DNA of 64,000 bases from Blautia wexlerae DSM 19850 (GTDB taxonomy: Bacteria; Bacillota; Clostridia; Lachnospirales; Lachnospiraceae), in assembly GCF_025148125.1 (NCBI RefSeq), contig NZ_CP102267.1:3606501-3670500 (forward strand), in the 5' to 3' direction. This document shows positions 8,585 through 17,287 of this stretch, in pieces. Position 1 is the first letter of the stretch. The number at the start of each line of letters is the position of its first letter. A program made the translations under genes and the position numbers. The notes beneath the pieces are model-generated. The model saw nothing but the letters and a program-made list of their open reading frames with translations. It ran no database searches and was not told the origin of the DNA.

Positions 8585-10066
8585 TTAGTTTTCATGCACA
8601 GGTATATAGATTACTGCTTCTGTGCCTTTTCCTTCACCTTCACTGTTAATCTCCATAAGCCCTGATTCCTCATAATAAAGTTCCAGACGACTGATCACAT
8701 TATTCATACCGATTCCTGTAGAATCACCTTCTTCATTTCTGCGCTCTCTGTTTCCTGACAGAACACCCTCTATCTGTTCCTGCGTCATTCCCTTTCCATT
8801 ATCTTTCACGCTGATACGTATATAATCTGCATCTCCTGTAACTGTGAGATGTATTTTTCCTTCCCATTCAATGTCACGTATTCCATGATTGACTGCATTT
8901 TCCACAACCGGCTGCAAGATCATACTTGGCATACGCACATTCTCCAGTGATTCATCCACCTCCTTGCTGAAATGGATATCTCCGGCGAACCGGACATTCA
9001 GAATATAAATATAGTTATCAACAGCCTCCAGTTCTTCTCCCAATGTGGCGTCTTCCTGTCCTTTTTTTACATTATAGCGAAAAAAATCCGCCATTTTCTC
9101 TACAAAAATCCCGGTCCGCTCTGCATCCTCCATCATTGCAAGCTGTGCTCCTGCATTCAGGGAATTAAACAGAAAGTGCGGATTGATCTGTGACTGAAGA
9201 TATTTCAGCTGTGCTTCTTTCAGATGATTTTCCATAAGAAGCTCCCTCTCCATCATCTGCTGCTCTTTCTCCATACTTGCTTTCGTCCTTGCCATATACA
9301 GATCAAGATTCTCTACCATTGTATTAAACGCTCTGGTTACTGTTCCCAGTTCATCCTGTGCATCTGTATCGTGCATCTTTACATGGAAATTTCCCTGACC
9401 TACCAGTTGTGCTGTCTCTGCCATATTGGAAAGGGGAACAAACATATTTCTGGTGGCCTGGATGAGCAGAAGCATTCCACCGGCTACAATTATGATCATA
9501 ATAACTGAATTGCTTATCTCCAGATATCTCATCACTGCACGAAGTACTGCATAAGTACTGGAGTTCTCCTGAAACATCAGGTTATTCAGTTCGTCAATAG
9601 ATGACTGGATATATCTGTAAAGCTTTGTTGCATCATCATATTTACGCTTATACTGCTCAACGTTCCTTCCTCGTTTGGCAGATACCGTTTCCGCAGTACA
9701 GTCCAGATATGTTTCCGACATTTTCCGGATATTCCGTTCCAGAAGCTTTACGGGATCATTGATATTATCTTCATTAAGTTTCTCAAGTTCATTTCTGTAT
9801 TTTGCCTCATTCTGATAATAATCAAGAAGTGTCTGAGAACTCTTAACCTTAAGATACTTATACATATTATCCTGTACCTTCTCAAATACCTGTGAAAGTT
9901 CGGTAAGCTCTGCATTACTGGCATAAACATTATCCATCTTTTGCATGGAATTATTGATCCGCACATAAAAAAGCATATTCATGGCAAAAAGAAGGACTGC
10001 GATCATACCCACCTCTATAACGATTTTACTGACCAGTGAAAAATCTTTCCAGCGCAGCTGCTTCAT
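8585..10066 (-). CDS. YesM-type sensor histidine kinase
   Basis: The 493 residues have a membrane helix near 13-35, an extracellular alpha-helical sensor part (about 40-180), a second membrane helix near 185-205, a HAMP region, and a His_kinase domain with QINPHFLFNSLN (His297 is the predicted phosphorylation site). The ATPase domain shows QPVVENAVNHG, DNGKGM and GIGMNNV. The start ATG overlaps the stop of the upstream binding-protein gene (ATGA), so the binding protein, kinase and regulator are made together. The arrangement suggests that the anchored binding protein presents sugar to this kinase. Confidence 0.92.
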   Translation of the reverse strand: MKQLRWKDFSLVSKIVIEVGMIAVLLFAMNMLFYVRINNSMQKMDNVYASNAELTELSQVFEKVQDNMYKYLKVKSSQTLLDYYQNEAKYRNELEKLNEDNINDPVKLLERNIRKMSETYLDCTAETVSAKRGRNVEQYKRKYDDATKLYRYIQSSIDELNNLMFQENSSTYAVLRAVMRYLEISNSVIMIIIVAGGMLLLIQATRNMFVPLSNMAETAQLVGQGNFHVKMHDTDAQDELGTVTRAFNTMVENLDLYMARTKASMEKEQQMMERELLMENHLKEAQLKYLQSQINPHFLFNSLNAGAQLAMMEDAERTGIFVEKMADFFRYNVKKGQEDATLGEELEAVDNYIYILNVRFAGDIHFSKEVDESLENVRMPSMILQPVVENAVNHGIRDIEWEGKIHLTVTGDADYIRISVKDNGKGMTQEQIEGVLSGNRERRNEEGDSTGIGMNNVISRLELYYEESGLMEINSEGEGKGTEAVIYIPVHEN

Positions 10067-11082
10067 CCGGACACCCCCTTCCTTCTCATTTCCCGTACTA
10101 CATCCTTGTCCAGAAAATTAATATCCACATTATAATAAGAATTGGTCCTTCCATCTTTCTGATATGCTGTCAGAGCCTCTATACTGTATCTGCCAAGCTG
10201 CTCTGTATCCACATCACAGGTAACAGAGATTACTCCCTTTTCCACTGCTGTAAGAATATCTTCGGAACTGTAATATCCTATGATTGTAACCTTTCCTGCA
10301 AGATTAAAGTCCAGCACTGCCTGACGTGCACATTCTGTAGTCTCTTCATCCATACACACAAGAATATCGGGTACTTTATCTCTCTGCTGAAAAATATCTG
10401 TTACCGCTTCTTCTGTCTCAAAGGTTCCAGTTAAGCGAAGATTTTTTCCTGTTATCTGGATATTTTGCAAAGAGCCTGCCTTTGCCTGGGCTGCATTGCT
10501 GATCTGTGTATATATCTGGCTCTGGTTCATATCATCAATATTTTTCTTCAACAGAATAAGAATACTTTCCGTATCCTCAGTCACATATTCCGCTACCTTT
10601 TCGCCATAGACACTTCCAAGCTGATAATCACTGACACCCACGAAACTCTGACGCTTGCTGTGAACTGCATCTCCCATTACAGTAACAACCGGAATTCCTT
10701 TCTGAACAGCCTCATTTATCTTCTCTTCCAGGCCCTGTTCCCCACTGTACTGCAGGATAATCCCATCTGAATTTGAAGCAATACTCATATTCATATAATC
10801 AAGCTTACTGTAATCGCTCTCTCTTCCACTGCCTCTCAGTTCAAGAATTGCATCATTCTTCTGCGCCCATTCCTGTGCACAATCATAAACCGCTTGCCAG
10901 AAAGAAGAATTCGGACTGTCTACGATCATATCGTATTTATATTTACACATCACCTCATTCTTCTCTTCCAGACTACTCCCCCCGGACAGTCCCTCACAAT
11001 AAGACTCTCCTATCATATAAAAAAGCACTAAAATGCCTGCCAGTGCAAAGAAAACCAGCAGTTTTGTCCGTTTCTTTTTCAT
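10063..11082 (-). CDS. Membrane-anchored sugar-binding protein, probable kinase partner
   Basis: The 339-residue protein has an N-terminal membrane anchor (about residues 8-27, LLVFFALAGILVLFYMIG) rather than a lipobox and then a Peripla_BP_4-like fold (YDMIVDSPNSSFWQAVYDCA, PVVTVMGDAVHSKRQSFVGV, ILVCMDEETTECARQAVLDF, IGYYSSEDIL). It is the first gene of an operon with the YesM/YesN pair and overlaps the kinase gene by four bases. No permease follows, so a sensing role is more likely than transport; in related systems such proteins interact with the kinase sensor domain. That role is inference. Confidence 0.8.
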   Translation of the reverse strand: MKKKRTKLLVFFALAGILVLFYMIGESYCEGLSGGSSLEEKNEVMCKYKYDMIVDSPNSSFWQAVYDCAQEWAQKNDAILELRGSGRESDYSKLDYMNMSIASNSDGIILQYSGEQGLEEKINEAVQKGIPVVTVMGDAVHSKRQSFVGVSDYQLGSVYGEKVAEYVTEDTESILILLKKNIDDMNQSQIYTQISNAAQAKAGSLQNIQITGKNLRLTGTFETEEAVTDIFQQRDKVPDILVCMDEETTECARQAVLDFNLAGKVTIIGYYSSEDILTAVEKGVISVTCDVDTEQLGRYSIEALTAYQKDGRTNSYYNVDINFLDKDVVREMRRKGVSG

Positions 11083-11124
11083 CTCAATCTCCGTAAATTC
11101 TTTCTTCTATATTTTGCAGAATCT

Positions 11125-11130
11125 ATTATA
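11125..11130 (-). promoter_or_regulatory. -10 box before the sensing operon
   Basis: TATAAT on the minus strand lies about 43 bases before the start at 11082. No good -35 was seen 17 bases upstream, which would fit a promoter that needs an activator. Confidence 0.4.
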
Positions 11131-11273
11131 CAATAAATCGGTATGAATTGCTTTCTTTTTTTCATATACTGTAATGATTACATCTGCCACCTGCTGTTTC
11201 TTTCGTTCTGACACAGATATTCATACTCTGTGTTCCGGAATCAGAAAGATATTTTTATGAGGAGTATCTTTGC

Positions 11274-12026
11274 ATGAAGCGGACTTTAATATTTTTTGAA
11301 ATATTATGCATGATTTTTTTTCTGCTCTTTTCTTCTGTTTACAGACGCACACAGTTCCTTACTTCACTGGCAGGTCCCGGTATGCTTTCCCTTGTAAAAC
11401 AGGCATCTGCAAAAGCTACAGCTTCTGAGAATTTTTCAACTGACACCACCGCCGGGCTTCCCGTCGAAGAACCTCCCAGAATCGCACTGACCTTCGATGA
11501 CGGTCCTAATGCCCGGTATACCCCCATGCTTCTGGATGGATTAAAAAAAAGAAACATCAGGGCATCTTTCTTTCTGATAGGCGAGAACATTGAAGGAAAC
11601 GAAGACATACTCCTGCAAATGCGAAAAGACGGACATCTTATCGGAAATCACACCTGGGATCATGTACAGCTTGACAAGATACCGGCGGAGAAAGCCAGAC
11701 TGGAAATTGAAAAAACAAATAACAGAATCTATGAAGCTTCCGGAATTTACCCTTCTTATGTACGACCGCCTTTCGGCGCATGGATCAAGGATATGGAACT
11801 TTCTGTCACCATGCTTCCCGTATTCTGGGATGTAGACACCCTGGACTGGAAAAGCAAAAACATCGATTCTATCCTGTCTATCGCCCAGAAACAGGTTCAT
11901 GACGGTTCTATCATCCTGATGCATGACGGCTATCAGACATCTGTGGATGCAGCCCTGAAAATCGCTGATCTTTTTACTGAAAAAGGCTATGTTTTTGTCA
12001 CTGCAGACCAGCTCCTGCTCACATAA
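11274..12026 (+). CDS. Polysaccharide deacetylase, NodB family, membrane-anchored
   Basis: A single N-terminal hydrophobic segment (residues 5-21) precedes a NodB homology domain. Family motifs are all present: TFDDGP at 73-78 (catalytic Asp and metal Asp), GNHTWDH (metal His pair), RPPFG, DVDTLDW and LMHDG. It probably removes N-acetyl groups from peptidoglycan or another surface glycan outside the membrane, which can give lysozyme resistance. The start has GAGGAG nine bases upstream. It is the first gene of a plus-strand run and is divergent from the sensing operon. Confidence 0.9.
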   Translation: MKRTLIFFEILCMIFFLLFSSVYRRTQFLTSLAGPGMLSLVKQASAKATASENFSTDTTAGLPVEEPPRIALTFDDGPNARYTPMLLDGLKKRNIRASFFLIGENIEGNEDILLQMRKDGHLIGNHTWDHVQLDKIPAEKARLEIEKTNNRIYEASGIYPSYVRPPFGAWIKDMELSVTMLPVFWDVDTLDWKSKNIDSILSIAQKQVHDGSIILMHDGYQTSVDAALKIADLFTEKGYVFVTADQLLLT

Positions 12027-12150
12027 AAGATTTGCTTTTTCCTGCCTGATTCGTTATACTGTTATACAAAGCTTGTACAGATTTCTCTGTAGCAGGATTA
12101 TCCGCAGAGTATGCTGTACATCATTATATACAAAAGGAGTAATTAAACGA

Positions 12151-12858
12151 ATGGACAGACTATTTAACATGGACAACAAATTCTTCACCGTCATGGGACG
12201 CGTGGCTGATCTTATTATGCTTAATGTGGTCTTTCTGATCTGTTGTCTGCCAATCGTGACTATTGGTGCGTCACTGACTGCACTCCACTATGTCACACTG
12301 AAAATGGCACGTAACGAAGAATCTTATATTATCAGAAGCTTCTTCAAATCCTTTAAGCAGAACTTCAAACAGGCAACTGTCATCAATCTTATCATGCTTG
12401 CAGTTGCAGCTATCCTTTACATGGATCTGCGTATTGTAGGCAATATCGACGGAACAATGTCTCAGGTACTGTATATCGTTTTCTTTGCATTTGGTATCCT
12501 TTATATGATGGTATTTCTGTATATTTATCCGGTGCTTGCCAAATTCTACAACTCCATCAAAAACACCTTCCGCAATGCATTCCTGATGGCTATCCGTCAT
12601 CTTCCGTATACAGTCCTGATGGCAGTCATCACTCTGTTACCTGCAGGCGTGTTTTTTATTAAAAGTTTCCGCATACAGTCCATGGCCATCATGCTCCTGT
12701 GCATGTTTGGATTTGCACTGGAGGCATTTATCAACGGACATTTTCTGGTAAAGATTTTTGATAATTATATTCCGGCAGATGCAGATACCCAGGATACAGA
12801 CCTTCAGAACGGAAACTCTGCTGAAACTTCATCAGCAGAAAATGATCACACAGTATGA
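12151..12858 (+). CDS. DUF624 membrane protein, YesL-like
   Basis: This 235-residue protein starts MDRLFNMDNKFFTVMGRVAD, typical of the DUF624/YesL family, and has about five hydrophobic segments. The start at 12151 is set by AAAGGAG at 12133-12139; the frame extends upstream but without a ribosome site. YesL-like proteins are often found beside YesMN systems and sugar transporters; here such a system is divergent and close. Their function is not known. It overlaps the next gene by four bases. Confidence 0.85.
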   Translation: MDRLFNMDNKFFTVMGRVADLIMLNVVFLICCLPIVTIGASLTALHYVTLKMARNEESYIIRSFFKSFKQNFKQATVINLIMLAVAAILYMDLRIVGNIDGTMSQVLYIVFFAFGILYMMVFLYIYPVLAKFYNSIKNTFRNAFLMAIRHLPYTVLMAVITLLPAGVFFIKSFRIQSMAIMLLCMFGFALEAFINGHFLVKIFDNYIPADADTQDTDLQNGNSAETSSAENDHTV

Positions 12859-13781
12859 CCAAATGGGGAGAGAAACCATACCACTCTCTGGACTATATGC
12901 TGAGAGAGCGGTTTGGAGAAAAGGTTTATAAGGTCACGCTAAATGGCGGCATGTCCTGTCCCAACAGGGACGGTAAGATAGGAACCCGCGGCTGCATCTT
13001 CTGCAGCGCAGGAGGAAGCGGAGATTTCGCTGCAGATGCCGCACTTTCCATCACTGACCAGATAGAAAGCCAGATCAGTATCCTTTCACAGAAACGTCCG
13101 ATTCATAAATATATTGCCTATTTCCAGGCGTACACAAATACCTACGCACCTGTGGAATATCTGGAAAAAATTTTTACAGAAGCAATCTCTCATCCAAAGA
13201 TAGTTGCTCTTTCCATCGGCACCAGACCAGACTGCCTCAGTCCTGAGATCGTGACACTTTTGTCCCGGTTAAATAAACATAAACCTGTCTGGATTGAACT
13301 TGGACTTCAGACGATCCATGAGTCCACTGCCAGGTATATCCGAAGGGGATATCCTCTCTGCGTTTTTGATGATGCCGTAAAACGCCTGCGAAAAGAAAAT
13401 ATCGAAGTAATCGTGCATACAATCCTCGGATTGCCCGGTGAAAACACAGCAGATATTCTGGAAACTATGGAATACCTCAACCATATGGATATTCAGGGAA
13501 TCAAACTGCAGTTACTTCATGTGCTTCGCGGCACTGATCTGGCAGCAGATTACGAGAAAGGACTGTTTCAGACTTACGAACGGGATGAATACATCTCTCT
13601 CCTTATAAACTGTCTGGAACATCTCAGACCGGATATGGTTATACACCGCATCACAGGCGACGGCCCCAAAGATCTGCTGATCGCACCACTGTGGGCAAGC
13701 CGTAAACGTGAGGTATTAAATATGCTGCATCACAGGATGAAAGAAGAACAAAGCTACCAGGGAAGACTGTTTTCACACTAA
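12855..13781 (+). CDS. TIGR01212-type radical SAM protein (YhcC/YtqA-like)
   Basis: The 308 residues open with WGEKPYHSLDYMLRERFGEK and carry the radical SAM cluster motif CPNRDGKIGTRGCIFC, a spacing specific to the YhcC/YtqA (TIGR01212) family rather than the classic CxxxCxxC. YFQAYTNTYAP and IHRITGDGPKDLLIAP are further family signatures. The enzyme would cleave S-adenosylmethionine with an iron-sulfur cluster; related YtqA/YhcC proteins have been linked to RNA modification, but the substrate here is not evident. It starts within the end of the DUF624 gene (ATGA), so translation is coupled. Confidence 0.88.
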   Translation: MTKWGEKPYHSLDYMLRERFGEKVYKVTLNGGMSCPNRDGKIGTRGCIFCSAGGSGDFAADAALSITDQIESQISILSQKRPIHKYIAYFQAYTNTYAPVEYLEKIFTEAISHPKIVALSIGTRPDCLSPEIVTLLSRLNKHKPVWIELGLQTIHESTARYIRRGYPLCVFDDAVKRLRKENIEVIVHTILGLPGENTADILETMEYLNHMDIQGIKLQLLHVLRGTDLAADYEKGLFQTYERDEYISLLINCLEHLRPDMVIHRITGDGPKDLLIAPLWASRKREVLNMLHHRMKEEQSYQGRLFSH

Positions 13782-13817
13782 AAGATTCTCTGCTACTCTA
13801 TGCAAAGGAGGGATAAA

Positions 13818-14330
13818 ATGGCAACACCATTCACAGTTTACAAATTAATCGTGTTATACATGCTTCAGAATACCGAAAATACCCTGACAAATTCGCAGAT
13901 TTCAGAATTTATCCTGGACCGGGAATATACAAACTATTTCCATCTCCAGCAGGCAATCTCAGAACTGGTAGAAGCAGAACTAATCACCATGGACACCCGT
14001 TCCAATGTCTCCCATTACCGGATTACCGAAGATGGCATAAAGACTCTCTCCTTTTTCCAGAAAGATCTCTCTCCTGAGATCAAACAGGAAGTCAGGGAAT
14101 ACCTGAAATCCACCGGCTTCAAAGCCCAGGAGCGAATCGTCACTCCTGCCGATTATTACATCACCAAACAGGGAACCTATTCTGTAAGATGCCAGCTCAT
14201 CGAAAAGGGCAACTCCCTCATCGACCTGAACATCGCAGCTCCTAACCTTGAGGCAGCACAGTCGATCTGTAAAAAATGGTCCACACATTACCAGGAAATA
14301 TACGGTAAAATAATGGAAGAGCTCTTATAA
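13818..14330 (+). CDS. DUF4364 family protein, winged-helix-like
   Basis: This 170-residue protein starts MATPFTVYKLIVLYML and has an N-terminal segment (LTNSQISEFILDREYTNYFHLQQAISELVEAELI) that reads as a winged helix, which fits the Clostridia-specific DUF4364 family. The role is unknown; a transcription factor is plausible. The start at 13818 follows a good AAAGGAGGG motif; an in-frame ATG at 13800 lacks one. The stop codon sits in the loop of the terminator. Confidence 0.82.
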   Translation: MATPFTVYKLIVLYMLQNTENTLTNSQISEFILDREYTNYFHLQQAISELVEAELITMDTRSNVSHYRITEDGIKTLSFFQKDLSPEIKQEVREYLKSTGFKAQERIVTPADYYITKQGTYSVRCQLIEKGNSLIDLNIAAPNLEAAQSICKKWSTHYQEIYGKIMEELL

Positions 14331-14345
14331 TGCTCTTCCTTTTTA
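14315..14345 (+). terminator. Terminator overlapping the DUF4364 stop codon
   Basis: GGAAGAGC (14315-14322) pairs with GCTCTTCC (14332-14339), followed by a T-tract. The stop codon of the preceding gene is in the loop. Confidence 0.8.
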
Positions 14346-14442
14346 TTTCCTAATCTTTACAAAAAAACAGGGATACGTTATACTAAAACAAATATACGTT
14401 CTATAGCACTCCTCGTAAATAATGTATATTGATTAAGAGACT

Positions 14443-14451
14443 TGCTATAAT
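14443..14451 (+). promoter_or_regulatory. Extended -10 promoter before rarA
   Basis: TGCTATAAT is an extended -10 box located 81 bases before the rarA start. The -35 region 17 bases upstream is weak, which is common with an extended -10. Confidence 0.5.
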
Positions 14452-14531
14452 TTGTCAGAAATGCTTTATGTTACTATAAACACGAAATGAAATGTGACTG
14501 TTTTATCATCATATTCTATGGAGAAAAAACT

Positions 14532-15857
14532 ATGGATTTATTTGAATACGCCAAATCAAAAACCCTGGACCAGGAATCCCCTCTGGCATCCAGACTACGC
14601 CCCACAACTCTGGATGAAGTTGTAGGACAGCAACACATCATCGGAAAAAACACCTTATTATACAGGGCTATCAAAGCTGACAAACTGACCTCCGTCATCT
14701 TCTACGGCCCTCCCGGAACCGGCAAGACCACCCTGGCAAAAGTAATCGCCAACACTACCAGTGCAGAATTCACCCAGATCAACGCCACTGTAGCAGGCAA
14801 AAAAGATATGGAAGCAGTTGTAAAAGAAGCCCAGCAAAACCTGGGTATGTACGGCAAAAAAACAATCCTCTTCATAGACGAGATCCACCGCTTCAACAAA
14901 GGCCAGCAGGACTATCTCCTCCCATTCGTAGAAGACGGAACCATCATCCTCATCGGTGCCACAACAGAGAATCCATACTTCGAAGTCAACGCTGCTTTAA
15001 TCTCCCGTTCCATCATCTTCGAACTGAAATCCCTGGAGATCTCCGAAGTCAAAGAACTTATCCTTCGCGCAGTCAACGACAAAACAAAAGGAATGGGAAA
15101 CTATAAAGCCCGGATAGATGAAGACGCCCTCGACTTCCTTGCAGACATGGCAGGCGGCGACGCCAGAAATGCCCTCAATGCCATCGAACTGGGCATCCTC
15201 ACTACCCCCCGTAGCGAAGACGGTCTCATCCACATCACCCTGGATGTGGCATCTCAGTGCATCCAGAAACGCGTCGTCCGCTACGATAAAAACGGAGACA
15301 ACCACTACGACATCATCTCCGCCTTCATCAAAAGCATGCGTGGCTCAGACCCTGACGCAGCAGTCTACTACCTTGCAAAAATGCTCTACGCCGGAGAAGA
15401 CGTCAAATTCATAGCCCGAAGAATCATGATCCTGGCCTCCGAAGATATCGGAAACGCCGATCCCCAGGCCCTCTGCGTAGCAGTCGCCGCAGCCCAGGCA
15501 GTAGAACGGGTAGGAATGCCCGAATCCCAGATCATCCTCTCCCAGGCAGTCACCTACATGGCCTGCGCTCCCAAAAGCAACTCCGCAGTCAACGCCATCT
15601 TCGCTGCCATGGATTCCGTCAAACACACAAAGACCACAGTCCCGCCACACCTCCAGGACGCCCACTACGGCGGCCACGAAAAACTTGGCCACGGCATCGG
15701 CTACAAATACGCCCACGACTACCCAAACCACTACGTAGACCAACAATACCTCCCCACCGAAATCCAGGGAGAACACTTCTACGAACTAAGCGACATGGGG
15801 TATGAAAAAACACTCAAAGAATACCAGAACAAAATCAAATCCTTTTCAATGAATTAA
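14532..15857 (+). CDS. rarA: Replication-associated recombination ATPase RarA (MgsA)
   Basis: The 441-residue AAA+ protein has RLRPTTLDEVVGQQHI, Walker A GPPGTGKTT (59-67), Walker B ILFIDEIHRF, sensor motif GATTENPYFEVN and a C-terminal MgsA domain ending with DYPNHYVDQQYLP. These are diagnostic for RarA/MgsA, which acts at stalled replication forks. The start at 14532 has GGAG eight bases upstream; an earlier in-frame ATG at 14487 has none. The third codon positions are richer in C than in neighbouring genes. A strong terminator follows and marks the edge of the accessory island. Confidence 0.95.
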   Translation: MDLFEYAKSKTLDQESPLASRLRPTTLDEVVGQQHIIGKNTLLYRAIKADKLTSVIFYGPPGTGKTTLAKVIANTTSAEFTQINATVAGKKDMEAVVKEAQQNLGMYGKKTILFIDEIHRFNKGQQDYLLPFVEDGTIILIGATTENPYFEVNAALISRSIIFELKSLEISEVKELILRAVNDKTKGMGNYKARIDEDALDFLADMAGGDARNALNAIELGILTTPRSEDGLIHITLDVASQCIQKRVVRYDKNGDNHYDIISAFIKSMRGSDPDAAVYYLAKMLYAGEDVKFIARRIMILASEDIGNADPQALCVAVAAAQAVERVGMPESQIILSQAVTYMACAPKSNSAVNAIFAAMDSVKHTKTTVPPHLQDAHYGGHEKLGHGIGYKYAHDYPNHYVDQQYLPTEIQGEHFYELSDMGYEKTLKEYQNKIKSFSMN

Positions 15858-15896
15858 CAATTTAATCCGTTTCAATTAAAATTCATGCTAATAAAG

Positions 15897-15950
15897 CTCG
15901 CCACACTTAGTCTCATTTCAGCAATACTAAGCGTGGCGGAACTTTTTTAT
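15897..15950 (+). terminator. Intrinsic terminator after rarA
   Basis: CGCCACACTTAGT (15899-15911) pairs with ACTAAGCGTGGCG (15926-15938) with one G-T pair and is followed by six T. It closes rarA. Confidence 0.88.
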
Positions 15951-16013
15951 TCCAATCCCCGATGTTTATTTCTACTATTCATCTCAGCATAGCTTGGGAA
16001 TCAAATCTTTCAT

Positions 16014-16919
16014 TTAATCATTTTTCTTTATGATTTCTAAATTTTTAAACATATTTGCTATATTCTTCTTCCAATTTTTTGTATGGTCAATTTTTCCAAT
16101 AATTCTTTTTTCATCGATCAATTCTTTTTTGGTCTTTTGACTCATTTCCTCCCAATTATTTTTTTGAATAATATATGTTGCATTTCCATAAAAAGCAGAT
16201 TCAAACACACAATAATTTTCAAATAAATATGCATAATATCCTTTAAATCCATTAATTCCTTCTACACTGGTTACGAAATTATACATCTCAATATAATTTA
16301 ATCTCGCAATATTATATGTGTCTGTCCTTTGATTTATTGATTCTACCTGTTTTTCAACATGCTTACTCGGCATTTCTCCTGGTGGAAGTATTTCCCAGTT
16401 ACATCTTCTCCTCTTGGACGTTTTTTCAACTTGAATCACATCATCATAAATATAACATATCCCATATATTTCAAGCATTAAATTAATTGCTTCTTTCAAA
16501 TACTTCTTTCTTATTTCATCTGTCATATTTATAATAACGAACTGTTGCTTACTCTCATCTTCATACAGCTGTAGTTCTATTCCATATGCTGCAACTTCAA
16601 CTTTAGGATAGCATTTCTTATATACATCAACCGCAACCTTTGAAGCATTGGTATTGCCAAATGGATAAATCCAATTTGTTGAAACATAACGGCGTTCTTT
16701 AGGTTTTGTTTTATCTGCGTATGTACATCCATAAGCATTTTTTCTACTATAAATTCCAAATCTTCCCGAGGGTAACACTGTATCACCTACTTCTGCTAAC
16801 CCCACTTTTTTTGCCTCATTTTCTATTACTACAACGCCTAATTGTATTTTATTTATATCATACGTTTTTGGTATAGATAATTTATTGATTCTTTTACCTA
16901 AAATGCAGTACTGTGCCAT
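16014..16919 (-). CDS. Unknown 301-residue protein in the defence island
   Basis: The family was not recognised. The protein starts MAQYCILGKRINKLSIPKTY and ends in a Lys/Asn-rich tail (NMFKNLEIIKKND). It has no signal peptide or clear membrane helix. A basic run KTSKRRR is near residue 168 and aromatic-rich stretches occur in the C-terminal third (GYYAYLFENYCVFESAFYG). AAAGGAG lies eight bases before the start. It follows the 41-residue basic gene on the same strand, 75 bases apart, so the two may be co-transcribed. Its AT-rich base use contrasts with rarA next to it. It may be part of a defence or toxin system, but nothing in the sequence proves it. Confidence 0.6.
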   Translation of the reverse strand: MAQYCILGKRINKLSIPKTYDINKIQLGVVVIENEAKKVGLAEVGDTVLPSGRFGIYSRKNAYGCTYADKTKPKERRYVSTNWIYPFGNTNASKVAVDVYKKCYPKVEVAAYGIELQLYEDESKQQFVIINMTDEIRKKYLKEAINLMLEIYGICYIYDDVIQVEKTSKRRRCNWEILPPGEMPSKHVEKQVESINQRTDTYNIARLNYIEMYNFVTSVEGINGFKGYYAYLFENYCVFESAFYGNATYIIQKNNWEEMSQKTKKELIDEKRIIGKIDHTKNWKKNIANMFKNLEIIKKND

Positions 16920-16993
16920 ATCGCTTTCTCCTTTGAAATAATAATAGAGCCCTTTTAAGACATACTCAGGTCTGTAATTATGGACTATTTAAG

Positions 16994-17119
16994 TTAATGG
17001 TACTTTGCTTTGTGATTAGCTAAAGTTTTTCCAGCATTGCTTTTTATATTTTTACCAGTTGACTTACTAGCCAATTTTCTAGCTGCACTACCAACTTTTC
17101 CGCCATGATGTACTGCCAT
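16994..17119 (-). CDS. 41-residue basic protein rich in Lys, Ser, Ala, Gly and His
   Basis: The translation begins MAVHHGGKVGSAARKLASKS and ends NHKAKYH. A textbook AAAGGAGG lies nine bases before the ATG, so the gene is likely real although very short. The net charge is strongly positive, with no membrane segment. It lies between the TOPRIM gene (terminator at 17186-17214) and the 301-residue gene and probably starts its own transcript with the latter. Function is unknown; nucleic-acid binding or a role as a small toxin or antitoxin is possible. Confidence 0.65.
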   Translation of the reverse strand: MAVHHGGKVGSAARKLASKSTGKNIKSNAGKTLANHKAKYH

Positions 17120-17185
17120 ATCCTAATACCTCCTTTGCAAAATCTCCTTGCAGAAAAAGGTGTTCTTTGTTATTATTAATTTGCG

Positions 17186-17214
17186 AAAAAAATAAGCCCA
17201 AAGACCTTCTTTGG
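17186..17214 (-). terminator. Terminator after the ATPase/TOPRIM pair
   Basis: On the minus strand CCAAAGA and TCTTTGG (17198-17214) form a 7-bp hairpin followed by GCTTATTTTTTT. It lies about 75 bases after the TOPRIM gene. Confidence 0.6.
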
Positions 17215-17287
17215 CAAGGGAATCAGTCAGAGTTAACCTCTGGCTTTTTCTATGTAAAGAGCTATGCTCTTACATACCAATCAATAT

